From positions 1,421,219-1,485,218 of the forward strand of contig NW_015971539.1 in assembly GCF_000182565.1 (NCBI RefSeq): a stretch of 64,000 bases of DNA, read 5' to 3'. Both the position numbers and the translations under genes were made by a program. Under the pieces are notes generated by a model. That model had not been told where the DNA came from, searched no databases, and saw nothing but the letters and a program-made list of their open reading frames with translations. Below are positions 11,047 to 25,787 of the stretch, piece by piece (positions within the stretch are counted from its first letter, which is position 1; the number at the start of each line of letters is the position of its first letter). The DNA comes from Spizellomyces punctatus DAOM BR117. Lineage: Eukaryota > Chytridiomycota > Chytridiomycetes > Spizellomycetales > Spizellomycetaceae.

Positions 11047-12645
11047 ATGGATTTTGCATATCTCGATACACTGCTGGCGTGCTCAAAGCGCCTTGACAAG
11101 GACCTTCAGGACCTCGTGTAAGCACCTGTAGTATCTGCACATTACGGCGAGATTGCTAATGGGACTTGTAACCCTAGAGCCACTCTTTCTCTGCCGACGT
11201 CCACTCCCAACGCAGCTCTCCACAGCTCCTTTATTGCGAAGAACCAACAGCGATGCGACGTAATTGCCAAGGCAGTTGAGGCTATGGAGAAAGATACTGG
11301 AGGAAAAACAGGGCGGCGGCCTTCTGCGGAGGAATTGGTGGACGCAGCGGGCGATGCTGTGCTGCAAATGCAACGACAATGCACAAAGGTTATGGAATTT
11401 TTGAAAGAATACGGATATGAGGAGCAAGGTGAGCATTGGAGTTAAGTTTGGTTTGGGTAGGACTGTACCGTAAAACCGGGATTGTCGACCTCGGCAGGAG
11501 GATATCGCGAAGCACAACTTCAACCTATAGCCAGACCTGCGGAGCCACCTGTACCCTCGATATCACATCCGCCACCCTTGCTACCAGATGGTCACCAGTC
11601 GGAAGAAGAAGTTGAACCTCCTTCGTCACCACAAATACCCATTACCATGGCGATTCCGACGACGCCTCGCGCTTCTGGACAAACAGGCACTAAAAAACCT
11701 GCCCGTTCCGCTGCAACAAGTCCCCCAGATAGCCCACTTGCGACTTTGGAAGACTTTGGGCTTTCGTCCTTGAGTCTAGGTCTTTTGGAAGGTTGGTAAC
11801 GGACGTCAATGACAGACTTTTGATGATGCAGATGTAACTTTCTACCATACAGGAGTGACGGATACGCCCTCGTCAGAAGGTCTCTCTTTCCATTCACATC
11901 CAATGTTTGTAGTATAATTGGAGGCCACACGCACCTTGACACGCGAATATTTATCCTTTTGTTTAGAGGAAGAGAATCGATCGACTCTCCTGCTATTCCT
12001 ATCCCAGATTATCATCCCGCAACTTGGAACCAGTCACCGCGCAAACCGAGAAAATCGGATCCAAATTCCATGTTCAATGCTCTTATTGCGCTGGCCGAGC
12101 GTGAGGACTATGAGGCATTGCCCCAGTACTTGAAAGCCCAGATGACATTGGAGGTGCGACAAGGCCCGTTCCCCCATCATGTTAACGCAACGACTAAACT
12201 TGTTTGGTTTCTTGCGTATAGTTTTTGAATGATATGATAACTGGTATGGAAATGAACAGATAAACACTTTGAGGATCTTTCCGACATATGAATGACTTGT
12301 TCCGCCGCGTATAAAGAGATAAATGAAATCCTAACAGGTGCGTCCTGCATATCCCGCCCGACAAGGATGTGGTGGATTTGTTTGTTAATCTTTTTCCTCA
12401 GATAAGCGATTCATGGGAGAAGATCAAGAAGGTGAAGACGTTATAACGATCGAGGAGCTGATGGATGTCACATCAATAGGTATGATATCTCTAGGCATTT
12501 TGTTTGGATATGATATCTGACTTTGCAAGCTGTTACAAAAGATGCGGGGAAGTGTAAAGCAGTTTTTGTTGCCATGCTTCATTTACAGAGATTGGAGGCA
12601 GAGTCTTTGGAGGGAAGCGACGGGAAGCGGTATAGGGTTGTGTAA
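11047..12645 (+). CDS. SKA3: SKA3-like spindle- and kinetochore-associated protein
   Basis: Nine small exons close in phase (11047-11117, 11178-11428, 11498-11791, 11853-11879, 11969-12153, 12222-12243, 12317-12337, 12402-12479, 12530-12645) and give 354 aa. The N-terminal ~105 residues are helical and end in KVMEFLKEYGYEEQ, the position where SKA3 proteins end their core coiled coil with a similar KYGY block. A Pro/Ser/Thr-rich linker carries TLEDFGLSSLSLGL, resembling the repeated DFGL motif of SKA3. The C-terminus has EDYEALPQYLKAQMTLE, then LNDMITEINEILTDK, and KDAGKCKAVFVAMLHLQRLE, as in SKA3 C-terminal regions. The role would be to tie kinetochores to microtubules together with SKA1 and SKA2. 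The 21-27 nt exons would be missed by a simple gene finder. Confidence 0.75.
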
Positions 12646-12709
12646 TATATATTTCCTACTCTTTCCAAATTTTCTTTTTAAAGATTCGAAAAAACAATAT
12701 GGCATAGAA

Positions 12710-14238
12710 CTAAACCTGGACTCTAAATATAGGAATCTGAAAAACTCTATCGTAATGTTGTGCAGGTACGTCTACCGGCCTATCATCTTTCCACTCCTTC
12801 AACTTGCGTAGAGCCTTTTCGCGAGCCCATGTTGCTGTAATGATACTAGCATAACTCCAAGTCAAGTGGGGTGCACCCTGCATAAACCCGGTGTTTTTGT
12901 TCACCTGTTCAGAGAGTGAGCCGCTGGTGGGTGTGTGAAGCCGCACGCGGTTTAGAAAGTGGTCGCCTGTATCAGTTACATTCTGTGCCAAGTGCAGATA
13001 CGAATGTTTAAGCGACGATGGTATAGTAGTGTCCTCAAGGAGGTGTGATGCAGTATGGTAAAGAGTTTCGGCGATCGCCGCGGTTGTCAGAATCCAAGGA
13101 TTGCCTTCTGAACGGCCATATCCATCGTATGTGTCTTCACAATATCTACCAATGGCAGGTGCAAGGGTTAAATTGGAATTTCCGTTGATAGGATACAAGG
13201 GAGCCATGCGAGAAACGAGCTCTTGTGCGGTGAGAAGAATTTCCTGGCTGAAGGGTCGGTATGGCGACGTCTGGTCAACCGTGTGGAGGGCGGCGAGAAT
13301 TGTGGCAGTATCCAGGTTTAGGATCTTGTCCGGCAAACCGCCACTTTGATCCAGTGTCTCTTGCATGTATCCGGAAACTGGATCCCAATGTGTTGTCACG
13401 ATTTGCTTCAGCTTCATGCTCTGAAGTTTGTACCAGTCCGCGGCACCTACATCCTTCATTCGTTTTGCAAATTGCGCACCGGATTGAAGAGCGGCGTACT
13501 GAACCATCCTCGTATAGAAATGGTGCCCATATACTTCTTCCCAGAGATCAAAGCACTTGTCTCGCCAGGCAGAGGAAGTGAACTCGAGATCAGCTTTGAT
13601 GACTGTTTGGGTAGGGTATCTGCTGTCATACAACAGTTTTTTTACGGCTTCGATGGAGCCTCCCCGATCTAGGTACGCATTTGCAAAGCGAATCAATGTT
13701 GATGCGCGAAGGGCTGGTCCATCGTTCTGCGGTCGTCCCCAGTTTCCATTGAAAGGGGAACCGTTCTAACATAGAGTTTTGCAACGGTTTCTAAGCAAAG
13801 CAATGAATAAAGAACCAGAAACTTTTCAGCTACACATACCACATGAAATTTTGGCTCTCCAAAACCAGATTTTGTCTTTTGCAGCTGGTTCATTCTTGAA
13901 AATGTTGCATAGTTCCACAGTAAATGTTCATATCGTTTGCTTTCTGGCGATCCAGGTGACGCCCGCTCATATAACCGCTCCACGACGCTCATTACCAGAG
14001 CGCTGTCCCTTACCCAATGATAATAATAGTCTGGGTGGCTTTGACTCGGTGAAGCTATCACGACGCCGGCACTTGTTCCGACTGGGTGGACATTGTCCAG
14101 TAAATGGTCAACCGAAAATGCATACTGCCTATCAAGCCATTCATCCAGGGTATGGTGTGGTTTCAAGTTCTCAGACGAGGAAGCAAAAGCTGTCCAAATG
14201 AACACAAAAGTCAAAAGACAAACAGCGATGGTCTGCAT
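12710..14238 (-). CDS. glucoamylase, GH15 family
   Basis: Two exons (14238-13840 and 13765-12710) give 484 aa. A signal peptide is clear: MQTIAVCLLTFVFIWTAFASS. This also decides the start, since an upstream in-frame ATG would bury it. The mature part is a GH15 catalytic domain that would release glucose from starch ends outside the cell or in the secretory route. Family blocks seen are GVVIASPSQSHPDYYYHWVRDSAL, GNWGRPQNDGPALRA, CFDLWEEVYGHHFYT (general-acid Glu), RYCEDTYDGYGRSEGNPW and GSLSEQVNK (general-base Glu), then LTWSYASIITA. No starch-binding domain follows; the chain ends shortly after the catalytic core. Several NxT/S sites could be glycosylated. Divergent from the orphan gene at 14399. 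Confidence 0.92.
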
Positions 14239-14398
14239 GGTTTGACGGACGATAGCTGGAAGGACGTGAAAGCCCAGCAAATGCGCAGCCGTTACGTAAT
14301 CATTCAACATTGGTCTTGTTGCCATCCGCAACCGTGGCACAGCGGAAACGTAATGGGAGTACGTTGGCCTTGGGCTCGGTGCTTGGGTTTTCCTCCCT

Positions 14399-15934
14399 AT
14401 GGTTCAACCTGCCAATGCCCAGCGACAAACAGACATGGCAGACAAGACAGCTATGCGAGCGCCCTGCGTACCGTCTCTGGACACTTTTAGCTTCACATGC
14501 GCCGCTCCTAGTCCTGTTATTGTGAAACAGGCTCCACCTGGATGGACAACTCCTCCCTTTCCACTACGCATGAACTCACCTGCCACGGCAGACCGACATT
14601 CTGTACATATCACTACCGGAGCGGTTTCTACGCACTCCAACACATCAGATCGATCTATGGTTCCCTTTCTGAAAACATTTGACTTTACATGCCCGCCACC
14701 ACAGCCGCCTCATATGCATGCTAGAACTGGTGCCTCCACTCCGCCTTTCGCCCTCAGACTTGAACCAAACACGGCTGGCCATGATCAAACGGGTTTACTC
14801 CATAGGGATTTGCAAAGATCGAGTAGATCTGGATTTGGCCACACGCGAAGAGTGCAGAAACTCACAAAACGCGCTCGTCGGGTTGGGCAGCAAGGACCGG
14901 TTACAGCAGAAATACCAGAGATCTCAGCAGGGGAAATGGGTGCGAGAGGCGTAGAGGACATTACCGACATGTTTATGAGATTGCAGGTGGCGACAGATCG
15001 TGCGGCTTTAACTTCCGGTAGAGGGCCGCTACTCCCGAACATATCCAATATCCCAGTGGGTGACCAGGTGGATGTGCTGTGGTTGAGTAATGAAGACAGC
15101 TATGAATACGTATCAACACCTATGAGTGACTTTGATGCGCTAGTGGATACGATGATTCCGGCAGAAATGGAAGAAATGGACCAAACCCTCTTTAATCCGA
15201 TTCTTGATTCATGGCTCACAAGTACGGGACAGACTCAAGAGCCTCAAGACATGCACGTACTTTATGAGAATGACTTTCTGGAGATCAGAGCATGCAATGA
15301 CACGGGGACGGCAAGTTCGTGCGCAGAGGTCACTGCGGATGATGAAAAATCGGGCTCGGAGGCAAACGACCGGGGCAAACTTCCCAGTCACCGTGGTTTC
15401 ATTAGACCGTTGCGTGATGAAGGGCCATTTATGGGAAGACCGGCAATACATGAACAGCATCATCCCCGTCATAATCGCCTGTACCAAACAAGTGCATCTT
15501 ACACTAGCTGCGAAGACGTCCATACCTGCACAATACCTCCACAAAAGGCACACCACAGAAGGCGCAGAAAACGATCAAATCGCCAAACGCCCACTTCACA
15601 CGCATCTCCACGCATACATGATCCATCTATGAATCATGTTTTCCACAGTATAGACGACGTGACATCACTGATATCAAAGATTTCTGTCCACTCCAGAGAA
15701 GACGACGATGTCGACGACGACCCTGGTAATCAAGGAGATGATGAAGAAGATGAATATTTAGAAAAAGGACCGCGTGTACGAGATCAAATCGCGTCCCTGA
15801 AGTCGCCTTTAGTGTACCCTAGTGGCTCGCTTGATGTTTCCATCGTCCGACATGGAGGGTACGAGATGGCTACTGAGCAAGGCGCGGATCTGGATTTAGA
15901 CGCATACATACGGTGGCCGGATGAACAAGGGTGA
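14399..15934 (+). CDS. orphan protein with a duplicated FTC/PPF motif
   Basis: A single uninterrupted frame of 511 codons, so coding is likely, although I do not recognise a family. The first 122 residues hold two copies of one module. The first is SLDTFSFTCAAP...TPPFPLRMN (residues ~26-59), the second FLKTFDFTCPPP...TPPFALRLE (residues ~90-122). A basic segment follows (RRVQKLTKRARRV), then an acidic, Ser/Asp-rich middle. After that come a His/Arg-rich stretch (HHRRRRKRSNR), an acidic run (DDDVDDDPGNQGDDEEDE) and a C-terminal tail with SLDVSIVRHGGYEMAT. Most of it looks disordered. The composition would suit a nuclear regulatory protein, but that is a guess. A second ATG at 14435 is a possible start. 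No introns, unlike most neighbours. Confidence 0.6.
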   Translation: MVQPANAQRQTDMADKTAMRAPCVPSLDTFSFTCAAPSPVIVKQAPPGWTTPPFPLRMNSPATADRHSVHITTGAVSTHSNTSDRSMVPFLKTFDFTCPPPQPPHMHARTGASTPPFALRLEPNTAGHDQTGLLHRDLQRSSRSGFGHTRRVQKLTKRARRVGQQGPVTAEIPEISAGEMGARGVEDITDMFMRLQVATDRAALTSGRGPLLPNISNIPVGDQVDVLWLSNEDSYEYVSTPMSDFDALVDTMIPAEMEEMDQTLFNPILDSWLTSTGQTQEPQDMHVLYENDFLEIRACNDTGTASSCAEVTADDEKSGSEANDRGKLPSHRGFIRPLRDEGPFMGRPAIHEQHHPRHNRLYQTSASYTSCEDVHTCTIPPQKAHHRRRRKRSNRQTPTSHASPRIHDPSMNHVFHSIDDVTSLISKISVHSREDDDVDDDPGNQGDDEEDEYLEKGPRVRDQIASLKSPLVYPSGSLDVSIVRHGGYEMATEQGADLDLDAYIRWPDEQG

Positions 15935-18184
15935 TTGACAGAACGCGCGGATGTAAATGAGGTTTTATGCTGTACGATAACATGGGCATGCGCGATTTCC
16001 AAATCTTCTTCACTTTGTGTGCTTTGCTGAGCGCAAGGACTTGTCTGGCGGCTTTATTGCGTCAAGTTATCCCGCTCAACGTAACGATATGTCATGTGAC
16101 CAAGTTCATGCGATAGAACGAAACTCCTCGTGTCAGTGGATTCACTGTTGGATGGAAATGTAGGAATGCCCTGATCGAGACTCTACACTTTCAAGGTGTC
16201 CAAAAGTGCATGTAACGAGCAATCACGATCAAGTACATGGCAAGATTGTTGCAAAAACGAGGGCAGCCATTGTCGTGTTCAAACAAATTCATCCATTGTT
16301 CATGCACGTCCCGTTGATGGTCCGTCCACAAACTAATGTCTTTAAGCGATATTGAAACAGGTCATCAAAGCAGTCAATTTACACACATGAAATAAAAGCT
16401 CCTGAATGCCGTACTCTAGTAAAAACTAGTAAGTCGTTGCTGTTGGTTTGAGGTGTGTGCCAATTTGTTTGAAGTTCCTCAATTTACCTTTGATGAAAAT
16501 GTCGAAAGTGTTCATCAGTCGAGCGAAGCAAACGGACGGTTGAATCCGGATTGAACCACCATCTCTCACGTGTGACTGACTTTCGGAGCTTTCCGGGAAA
16601 CTTTCCTTGTTTTACCAAGGGGCTCCAAGGGAGGGGAATGATGAAATCCGTAGCCATTTCCTCAAACACTCAAACACTTAGGACAAATATTGAAACCAAT
16701 ACCCGTGTTGAAATGGGATATTGGAATCGCCGTTTGTTGCATTTTGGGCCGTTTGTTGTCATGTTGGGCAAAATGTTGCTTTTGCATGTTCGGCAGGTGG
16801 CAGTCCGCAGGTGGCAGTGGACAAGACAAAAGCAGACAAAAGCTGGCTGGGTTTTGTCGACCAAGAAGAGCACATGTGTCAAACAAACAGGTTTGAAACT
16901 TTACTTGTTTGGATCGGCTGACAAAGGCAAAACCCAAAGGGTGATGAAAAGAGAAACGATTTTTGAGAGTCCTTTTTTGATGGCGAATGGTTAACAACAC
17001 TTGGCAAAAAAGATTGACACGACAAAAACACCTGAAAACAACAAGAGAGATTGGTTTCCAAGGGAGGAGGAGGAAAGACAAGGAGGGACAATGCCCAGAA
17101 AAAAGGGAGAGAAAAGGCAACCAATGATCAAACGACGACAAGCGAGCTGTGCAAAATGGATGGCCCGTCGAAAGGCCATCCCCCACAAGGTGTGAATTGT
17201 TTACGCTCAACAATTCTGGGCAAATTAGAGCCGCTTCGATACAAGTTTGTAGGTGCTTTTTTATTCATCATTGATGTCAAAATGAAGTTTGGGGGATCAC
17301 GATCATCGCACACACACTGTTCGTTTTAACAACTTGTCATCGTCGTCGTTCGTCTCACTTTTTTTAATAAACATTTGAACTTTTGGTGGTTGGCTGCGGG
17401 GTGCTACGGAATTTCTCAAGTGTGGATTTCTCGTGCGCGTGTGTTTTGTAAGTTTCAGGGAGGGTTCAAAGGAAGGGAAACCCCAGAAGGGAATGCAAGA
17501 CAAGCAAGGCCATTGGCTCCCCCTCTCGTTACCCTTCCTCTGCCCCCCTCCGTCCAAGCTGCAAAAAATGTGAAAATCGCTACGCAAACAAAACGCAACG
17601 GGCAAAAAGAAAAAAGCACACTTATGGAATCAAAAAGTTATTATCCATCTTCAGCGCGGCCACCTTGGGGAAGGGCTCTTTTTTTTCCAGACTTTTTCGG
17701 GTGGTACGCCGACAACTGGCGGAAAACCAAAATTCCCCCTCTTCTTATCCTTTTTACAACAAACCTTTTGGGGGGGCTTCCGGTCCACATCCTCCTTCCT
17801 CCATTTCTCCTGCTCTCCCCGTTACCTTCAAAGCAAGCAAAAGGGCTAAAAAAAAGATCCATTTCTCATCCGAAATTTGGTTCGCAAGTGCGTGATCGTC
17901 TTCTCGGCTTTGCGCTCATTTATTTTTTGCACGCCGCCGGATGACAGCACAGATGGCATGTTGAGAAAGGGGTCCATCTTTTTTTCAAAATCGCCGAGTG
18001 CAAACGGTCGAGTTGGGCTGTCGCAAAAAAACTCGTCAACACAACACATACACACAATGAAATGATCTCATAGATAGTCCTTGAAAGCAAAAAACAACAG
18101 CCTTCGGTCTCCTTCTTGCCCTAGCCTTTGGGTTTATCCGTTAGCCTTTCTCTCGCCCTCCCTGCCCTTCCTTTCCTCCTCCAG
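15935..18184. other. long gene-free region upstream of the cyclin gene
   Basis: 2.25 kb without a credible coding region. Short overlapping frames exist on both strands but share no family features. From ~16.5 kb the plus strand becomes rich in purine and A/C tracts (17,000-17,160 is strongly purine-rich), and CT-rich runs appear from 17,650 to the cyclin ATG. A 12-bp direct repeat, GCAGGTGGCAGT, sits at 16793-16804 and 16807-16818. It most likely holds the promoter and a long 5' leader of the cyclin gene, with several upstream ATGs. Confidence 0.5.
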
Positions 18185-19342
18185 ATGGCGGTCTTAACGT
18201 GGACTGGTCTGCATCCGACGACCCATCCTCACAGCCACTACTACTACAAGTCCTACTCGTCAATGAACCATCATGTCCCGCACCATCAGCCGTCTCAGCG
18301 CCGCCCTCGCAGAACTTCCCCGTCCCCGTCCTTGTCGTCATCATCGAAAGCGATACCCCAGTTGGTAGCACACTTTATTTGCCTGGTTGTTCACCGAACA
18401 TGGCCAAGACCGAACGGCCAGCTCTCTTCGCAGCCATCCTCCACATTCGACGACGCTCAACCTCACCCTTCCTTCCTCGCCTTTGTCAACCGAATTGTAC
18501 GAATGTCTGGTGTCTCCAGCGACCTCCTTTTCCTCGCCCTCCTCTACATCATCCGTCTTCGCCGTTCCTCGTCCGGTTCCTCATCCATGCTTGAACCTAC
18601 ATCGCCAACGACGCAGTCTTTGGTATCAACACACTCATTTGAATCACAGGCGGCACTTTCAGAAGCACGCCTTGTCACAGCCGCCATCATCCTCGCTCAA
18701 AAAGTCACGGATGATAACAGATTCACCAACAAAACCTGGGCAGAGCTGACTGGATTTGTTTTGACGGACGTGAACCAGATGGAAGCGGACTTTCTCGCAC
18801 GGGTGGATTTTCGGTTACATGTCGGGGACGGGGAATATGCTGCCTGGGTGCGGCATTGCAAGACTTGGGCGAGGCAACTCGGTGTTTTGCTGGAACACGG
18901 CGGAGAACAAGTAAACACCGTCCAACCCGTCCAACCAGATGGCAAGGTCGCTGGTTATTACCGAAAGCGCAAAGCGGGTGTCCCCGACTACGCACTCAGT
19001 GATACATCTACCCGAAAGCGAGCCGTTCGCCGCCCACTCGACATGACTACATACCCTGTGGACCAAGCAAAATGGGCCGCTCCTACCGCCCCCCACGTCT
19101 TTTCCGCCCTCCCCGCTCCATTCCAACAACCACACAACTCTCAAACAGCGCCCATCCACTACGTCACCCTCCCACAGCCAACACCATCCGCATACTCTTG
19201 GACATGTTGTGCCCATGAGTTCCAGCAGCCTCTTTACGCTGTCTGTGGATACACATATACCACCACGGGTCACGTCGTTGCTGAAACCACTTGGCTGGAT
19301 GGGATGGGAATGGCTATTGGGCAGTATGGCTATATGCAGTGA
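18185..19342 (+). CDS. PCL/PHO80-type cyclin
   Basis: A single-exon protein of 385 aa from ATG 18185. The frame is open further upstream, but only from a TTG. The N-terminal ~75 residues are His/Ser/Pro-rich. A cyclin box follows, starting near FLAFVNRIVRMSGVSSDLLFLALLYIIRL. After a Ser-rich insertion it continues with LSEARLVTAAIILAQKVTDD, NKTWAELTGFVLTDVNQMEADFL and RVDFRLHVGDGEYAAWV. The insertion between the first helices and the ARLVTAA helix is typical of fungal PCL cyclins. The tail is Pro/Gln-rich and low-complexity. Such cyclins partner Pho85/CDK5-like kinases in G1 progression, polarity or phosphate control; which of these applies cannot be told. The long leader (see preceding region) suggests regulated transcription or translation. 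Confidence 0.85.
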   Translation: MAVLTWTGLHPTTHPHSHYYYKSYSSMNHHVPHHQPSQRRPRRTSPSPSLSSSSKAIPQLVAHFICLVVHRTWPRPNGQLSSQPSSTFDDAQPHPSFLAFVNRIVRMSGVSSDLLFLALLYIIRLRRSSSGSSSMLEPTSPTTQSLVSTHSFESQAALSEARLVTAAIILAQKVTDDNRFTNKTWAELTGFVLTDVNQMEADFLARVDFRLHVGDGEYAAWVRHCKTWARQLGVLLEHGGEQVNTVQPVQPDGKVAGYYRKRKAGVPDYALSDTSTRKRAVRRPLDMTTYPVDQAKWAAPTAPHVFSALPAPFQQPHNSQTAPIHYVTLPQPTPSAYSWTCCAHEFQQPLYAVCGYTYTTTGHVVAETTWLDGMGMAIGQYGYMQ

Positions 19343-19817
19343 AATAACATTTGGGGATGACTATCTTTATATGTTTGTATGTATATCGTATGTGATTTTC
19401 ATGGGTCATTGGGGGGGACGTCAATGGGGTTCTTTAAATACCGTATTTGCGGGAATCTTTTCGGGAAATGTACAGCTTTTGTTTTTAGAATATAGGTATG
19501 GCATGCTGATACTACAGTGGTCATTTTACATCTTGGGGATCCATATTTCTTTCTTTGTGTTTCTCTGTGTACAATATATATACTTTTTGCTGCTAAAACG
19601 AACGAGATGTCAGTAATGCTCATGACGGGGCTTTCTCAATAGAGTATCGCCATGCCGACTAAAGAAATGCTGCTTCGAACACACACACACACACATAGAT
19701 GCCGAACAATACTACATGTTTTTAATAATTCATACAAGCTTTCGACAGAATAACAAAAAAACAAAAGAGTTAGGAAAGAAAGGAAAATACGAAAAGCTTT
19801 CTATTTTCGCCTGGGAT
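19343..19817. other. convergent 3' spacer between cyclin and kinase genes
   Basis: 475 bp of AT-rich sequence with no gene. It should contain both polyadenylation regions. It includes a short AC dinucleotide run at 19679-19695. Confidence 0.5.
19679..19695. repeat. AC dinucleotide microsatellite
   Basis: About eight AC units in a row in the 3' spacer between the cyclin and the kinase. Ordinary simple repeat. Confidence 0.85.
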
Positions 19818-23281
<3,464 letters not shown>

Positions 23282-24257
23282 GATTTTGATATGTTTTCCG
23301 ATTGCTAATGAAGATAGGCTCACTTTGATTAATTCAGATCATTCTTGCTGTCCGCACTAAGAGGAGAGAGGGTGTACCTGATTCTCCAAAAGATGACCAA
23401 AGTTCGATTTCAGAAAAGACTTGTTGTTCTTGATGCACTAAAGCAGGAGCCGCGAAGGTATCGTATGGCTAGAGGTTCGATTACAAGCTTGTGACGATTC
23501 CGTTTGCTCGGTTGAACCTCTATTGGGTTATGGTGTGACCACTTGGACAGATTACGATGGCGATGAACTGGATTTTTTAGCAGAGGCCGAATCAGCAAAA
23601 AACCTCTGACCAAAGCTCAGCAGTTTTCTAGTCAGTCAAAATGTTCCTTTACAGATCAGAACGTTTTGTCAACGGCTTTGCTAATATTGGCCAGACTGGC
23701 TGAAGAGTATACTCTCAATGTCGATTCGGAATCTTGTCAAACTCGCAACCAAACGATATCTTTTTCCTAGCTAGACTGGTACACCAAGCCACACCCTCTT
23801 GCCAACGTAAACCACCAGTGGAGATTCCCCTCCATTGGCGTTCATGCGTTGTTTGGATGATCCCAAAAATAGCACATCCGCTTCATTAATTCGTCTGGCC
23901 CATGCATTCCCTCAAACAACCGCGCGGGCTGTATGGAAAGCAGCAGCCCATCAAGGGCCCATTCAAGCAACATCTACTGGGGGTGTGTTGGGACTCGTCC
24001 CAGTACCATTGCCCGTAATAAAAGTGGATGAGTTAGAGTTCAATCATTTTTCGTTCATCCTATATAGATCCATTGCAACCTTGAAATGACTGCTATATTG
24101 GTCTATCTTTTAAAACTAGTCATGGCATGAACGGTTGCGAGTCAGCCTGGCCCGTCGACCGTCTGTCACATCCCCAAACTCCGTTCAATTACGTAAAGAA
24201 GCGGCACAGTCAGCGACATCTGCTCATCACTTCAACATTCTTGTTCAACTTTACACA
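23282..24257. promoter_or_regulatory. divergent promoter region between kinase and pfkB gene
   Basis: 976 bp between divergent starts. No long open frame or repeat stands out. It must hold both promoters, and possibly 5' leader introns that I cannot place. Confidence 0.45.
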
Positions 24258-25458
24258 ATGTCCCATTCCAAAATCTTTTTTGTAGGAGCGCTATATCAGG
24301 ACATCATTTTACATACAGACAGGTGATTAAGAGGAAAGAGCAGTACTGATTTCCGATAAATCATCTTAAATGATCCTGTGACCTCCCAAAGCTATCCGAT
24401 AGAAGATTCAAAGAGCCGAGCTCGAAAGGTCGAGAAAAGAGTCGGTGGGAACAGCGCAAACAGTCTAAGCGTTCTGACGCAGCTTGCCCCAGGAGGACAC
24501 TGGCAAAATGCTGTTGGAACGGGTACGAGTGACTTGGAATTTGTGGGAGCTTTTGCTGGAGAAAGGGATGCGGATGGAACGATCTGTAGGTGCAGTAATT
24601 TAGTCCACTCTTGACTATAATACAAGACGGGGATCTGACGATGAAGTACAGCCCCTTAGCTCGACACATTGCAGCGCATGGTGTTTCTCTCAAGTACTCC
24701 GTGACCCGTCCTTTAGCGACCACTGATCCCACCTCTTATATTATATCCACACAAGCTTCCCGAACAATCATAAGTCACAATGATGTTCCAGAACTCACGG
24801 CAGCGGAATTCATACCAGCTCTCAAAAAGGATATATTTGAATCTACCTCAACGGCGCCAGACTCGGCGCGATTATGGTTCCATTTTGAGGGAAGAAACGT
24901 GCAGCAAGTTTATGATATTCTGGATTTCATAAACTCTGAAAAACGGACCAATGTGACCGTATCGATAGAGTTTGAGAAACCCGCCAGGGAAGGCCTTGCT
25001 GATCTTTTAGCTATGGCCGACATCTGCTTTTTTTCCAAAATTTATGCAGACGCTATGCGATCGGATCTTGATGCCGCTGCATTTCTGGTGGACGCAAAGG
25101 CCAGATGCAAAGATGAGTAGGTTCCAACAAACCGATGTATAGAAAATATCTTGATTGACTGCGTAAAAAATTTCTTTCCTTGGTATCTAGCGCAATTCTC
25201 GTGCTCACGCAAGGTGCGCAGGGAGCGTGGGTCTTGGCACCCACATTGGACTGCCCAGTGCACGTTGCTGCCTATCCACCAGCCCAAGGCGTAGTTGACA
25301 CCACCGGCGCAGGAGATACATTCATAGCCAGTGTCATAGCGGGACTGTTAGGAGGAGAGTTGGATATTATTGCTGCAGTTGACGTCGCATGTCGAGTTGC
25401 TGGCGCTAAATGTGGACTGAGTGGAGTAGAAGGAGTTATTAAAGCAGCTGGCTTCTAG
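24258..25458 (+). CDS. pfkB-family sugar kinase, ketohexokinase-like
   Basis: Exons 24258-24322, 24392-24585, 24627-25116 and 25191-25458 close in frame and give 338 aa, a normal pfkB length. N-terminal KIFFVGALYQDIILHTDSYPIEDSK is the first strand and substrate region. KRVGGNSANSLSVLTQL carries the pfkB signature 1 GGN. The C-terminus has VVDTTGAGDTF, pfkB signature 2, with the catalytic Asp in GAGD. The order of blocks and the YPIEDSKxR stretch are most like ketohexokinase (fructokinase) proteins, which phosphorylate ketoses with ATP. Ribokinase-type substrates are possible. The third exon's acceptor was chosen so that GTIYGDLTMKYS reads through, and it is the least certain junction. Likely cytosolic. 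Divergent from the kinase gene, convergent with the gephyrin gene. Confidence 0.85.
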
Positions 25459-25787
25459 CGGTAATCTAGTGAATATGGGCCGTTGGCATTGTGGGTGCTG
25501 GAGACGTGTGACTTATCATGCCGGGCTGGGCTGCGGTATACGGCGGTTTGGAGTGTGAGGCAATCGCGGCTGAGACAGTAATGGCCAGCATCCGCTTGCC
25601 CCTTGCTGGACCTCGGCCACCACTAGGCAGAATGATGCTATTTCATGATTGGAGCAACATCGAACGGCGGTAACAAATGTCCTGGACATTAAACATATGG
25701 TCACGTCTGACGCTTATTTGACATATAATATATGTAATACTTTCAACATGCTCACTGCCTAATTCCTATTTACCTCTATAAACAACG
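25459..25787. other. convergent 3' spacer
   Basis: 329 bp between the pfkB and gephyrin stops. AT-rich toward its right end (ATATAATATATG near 25723), consistent with 3' ends. No gene seen. Confidence 0.5.

Noticed and set aside
16662-17213. 183-codon minus-strand open frame in the cyclin upstream region
   Set aside because: Composition follows the purine/CT-rich DNA, it overlaps several other frames, and no domain or splice pattern supports it.
23455-23480. tRNA B-box-like GGTTCGATTAC
   Set aside because: The last bases do not fit the consensus, no A box sits at the right distance and no cloverleaf could be drawn.
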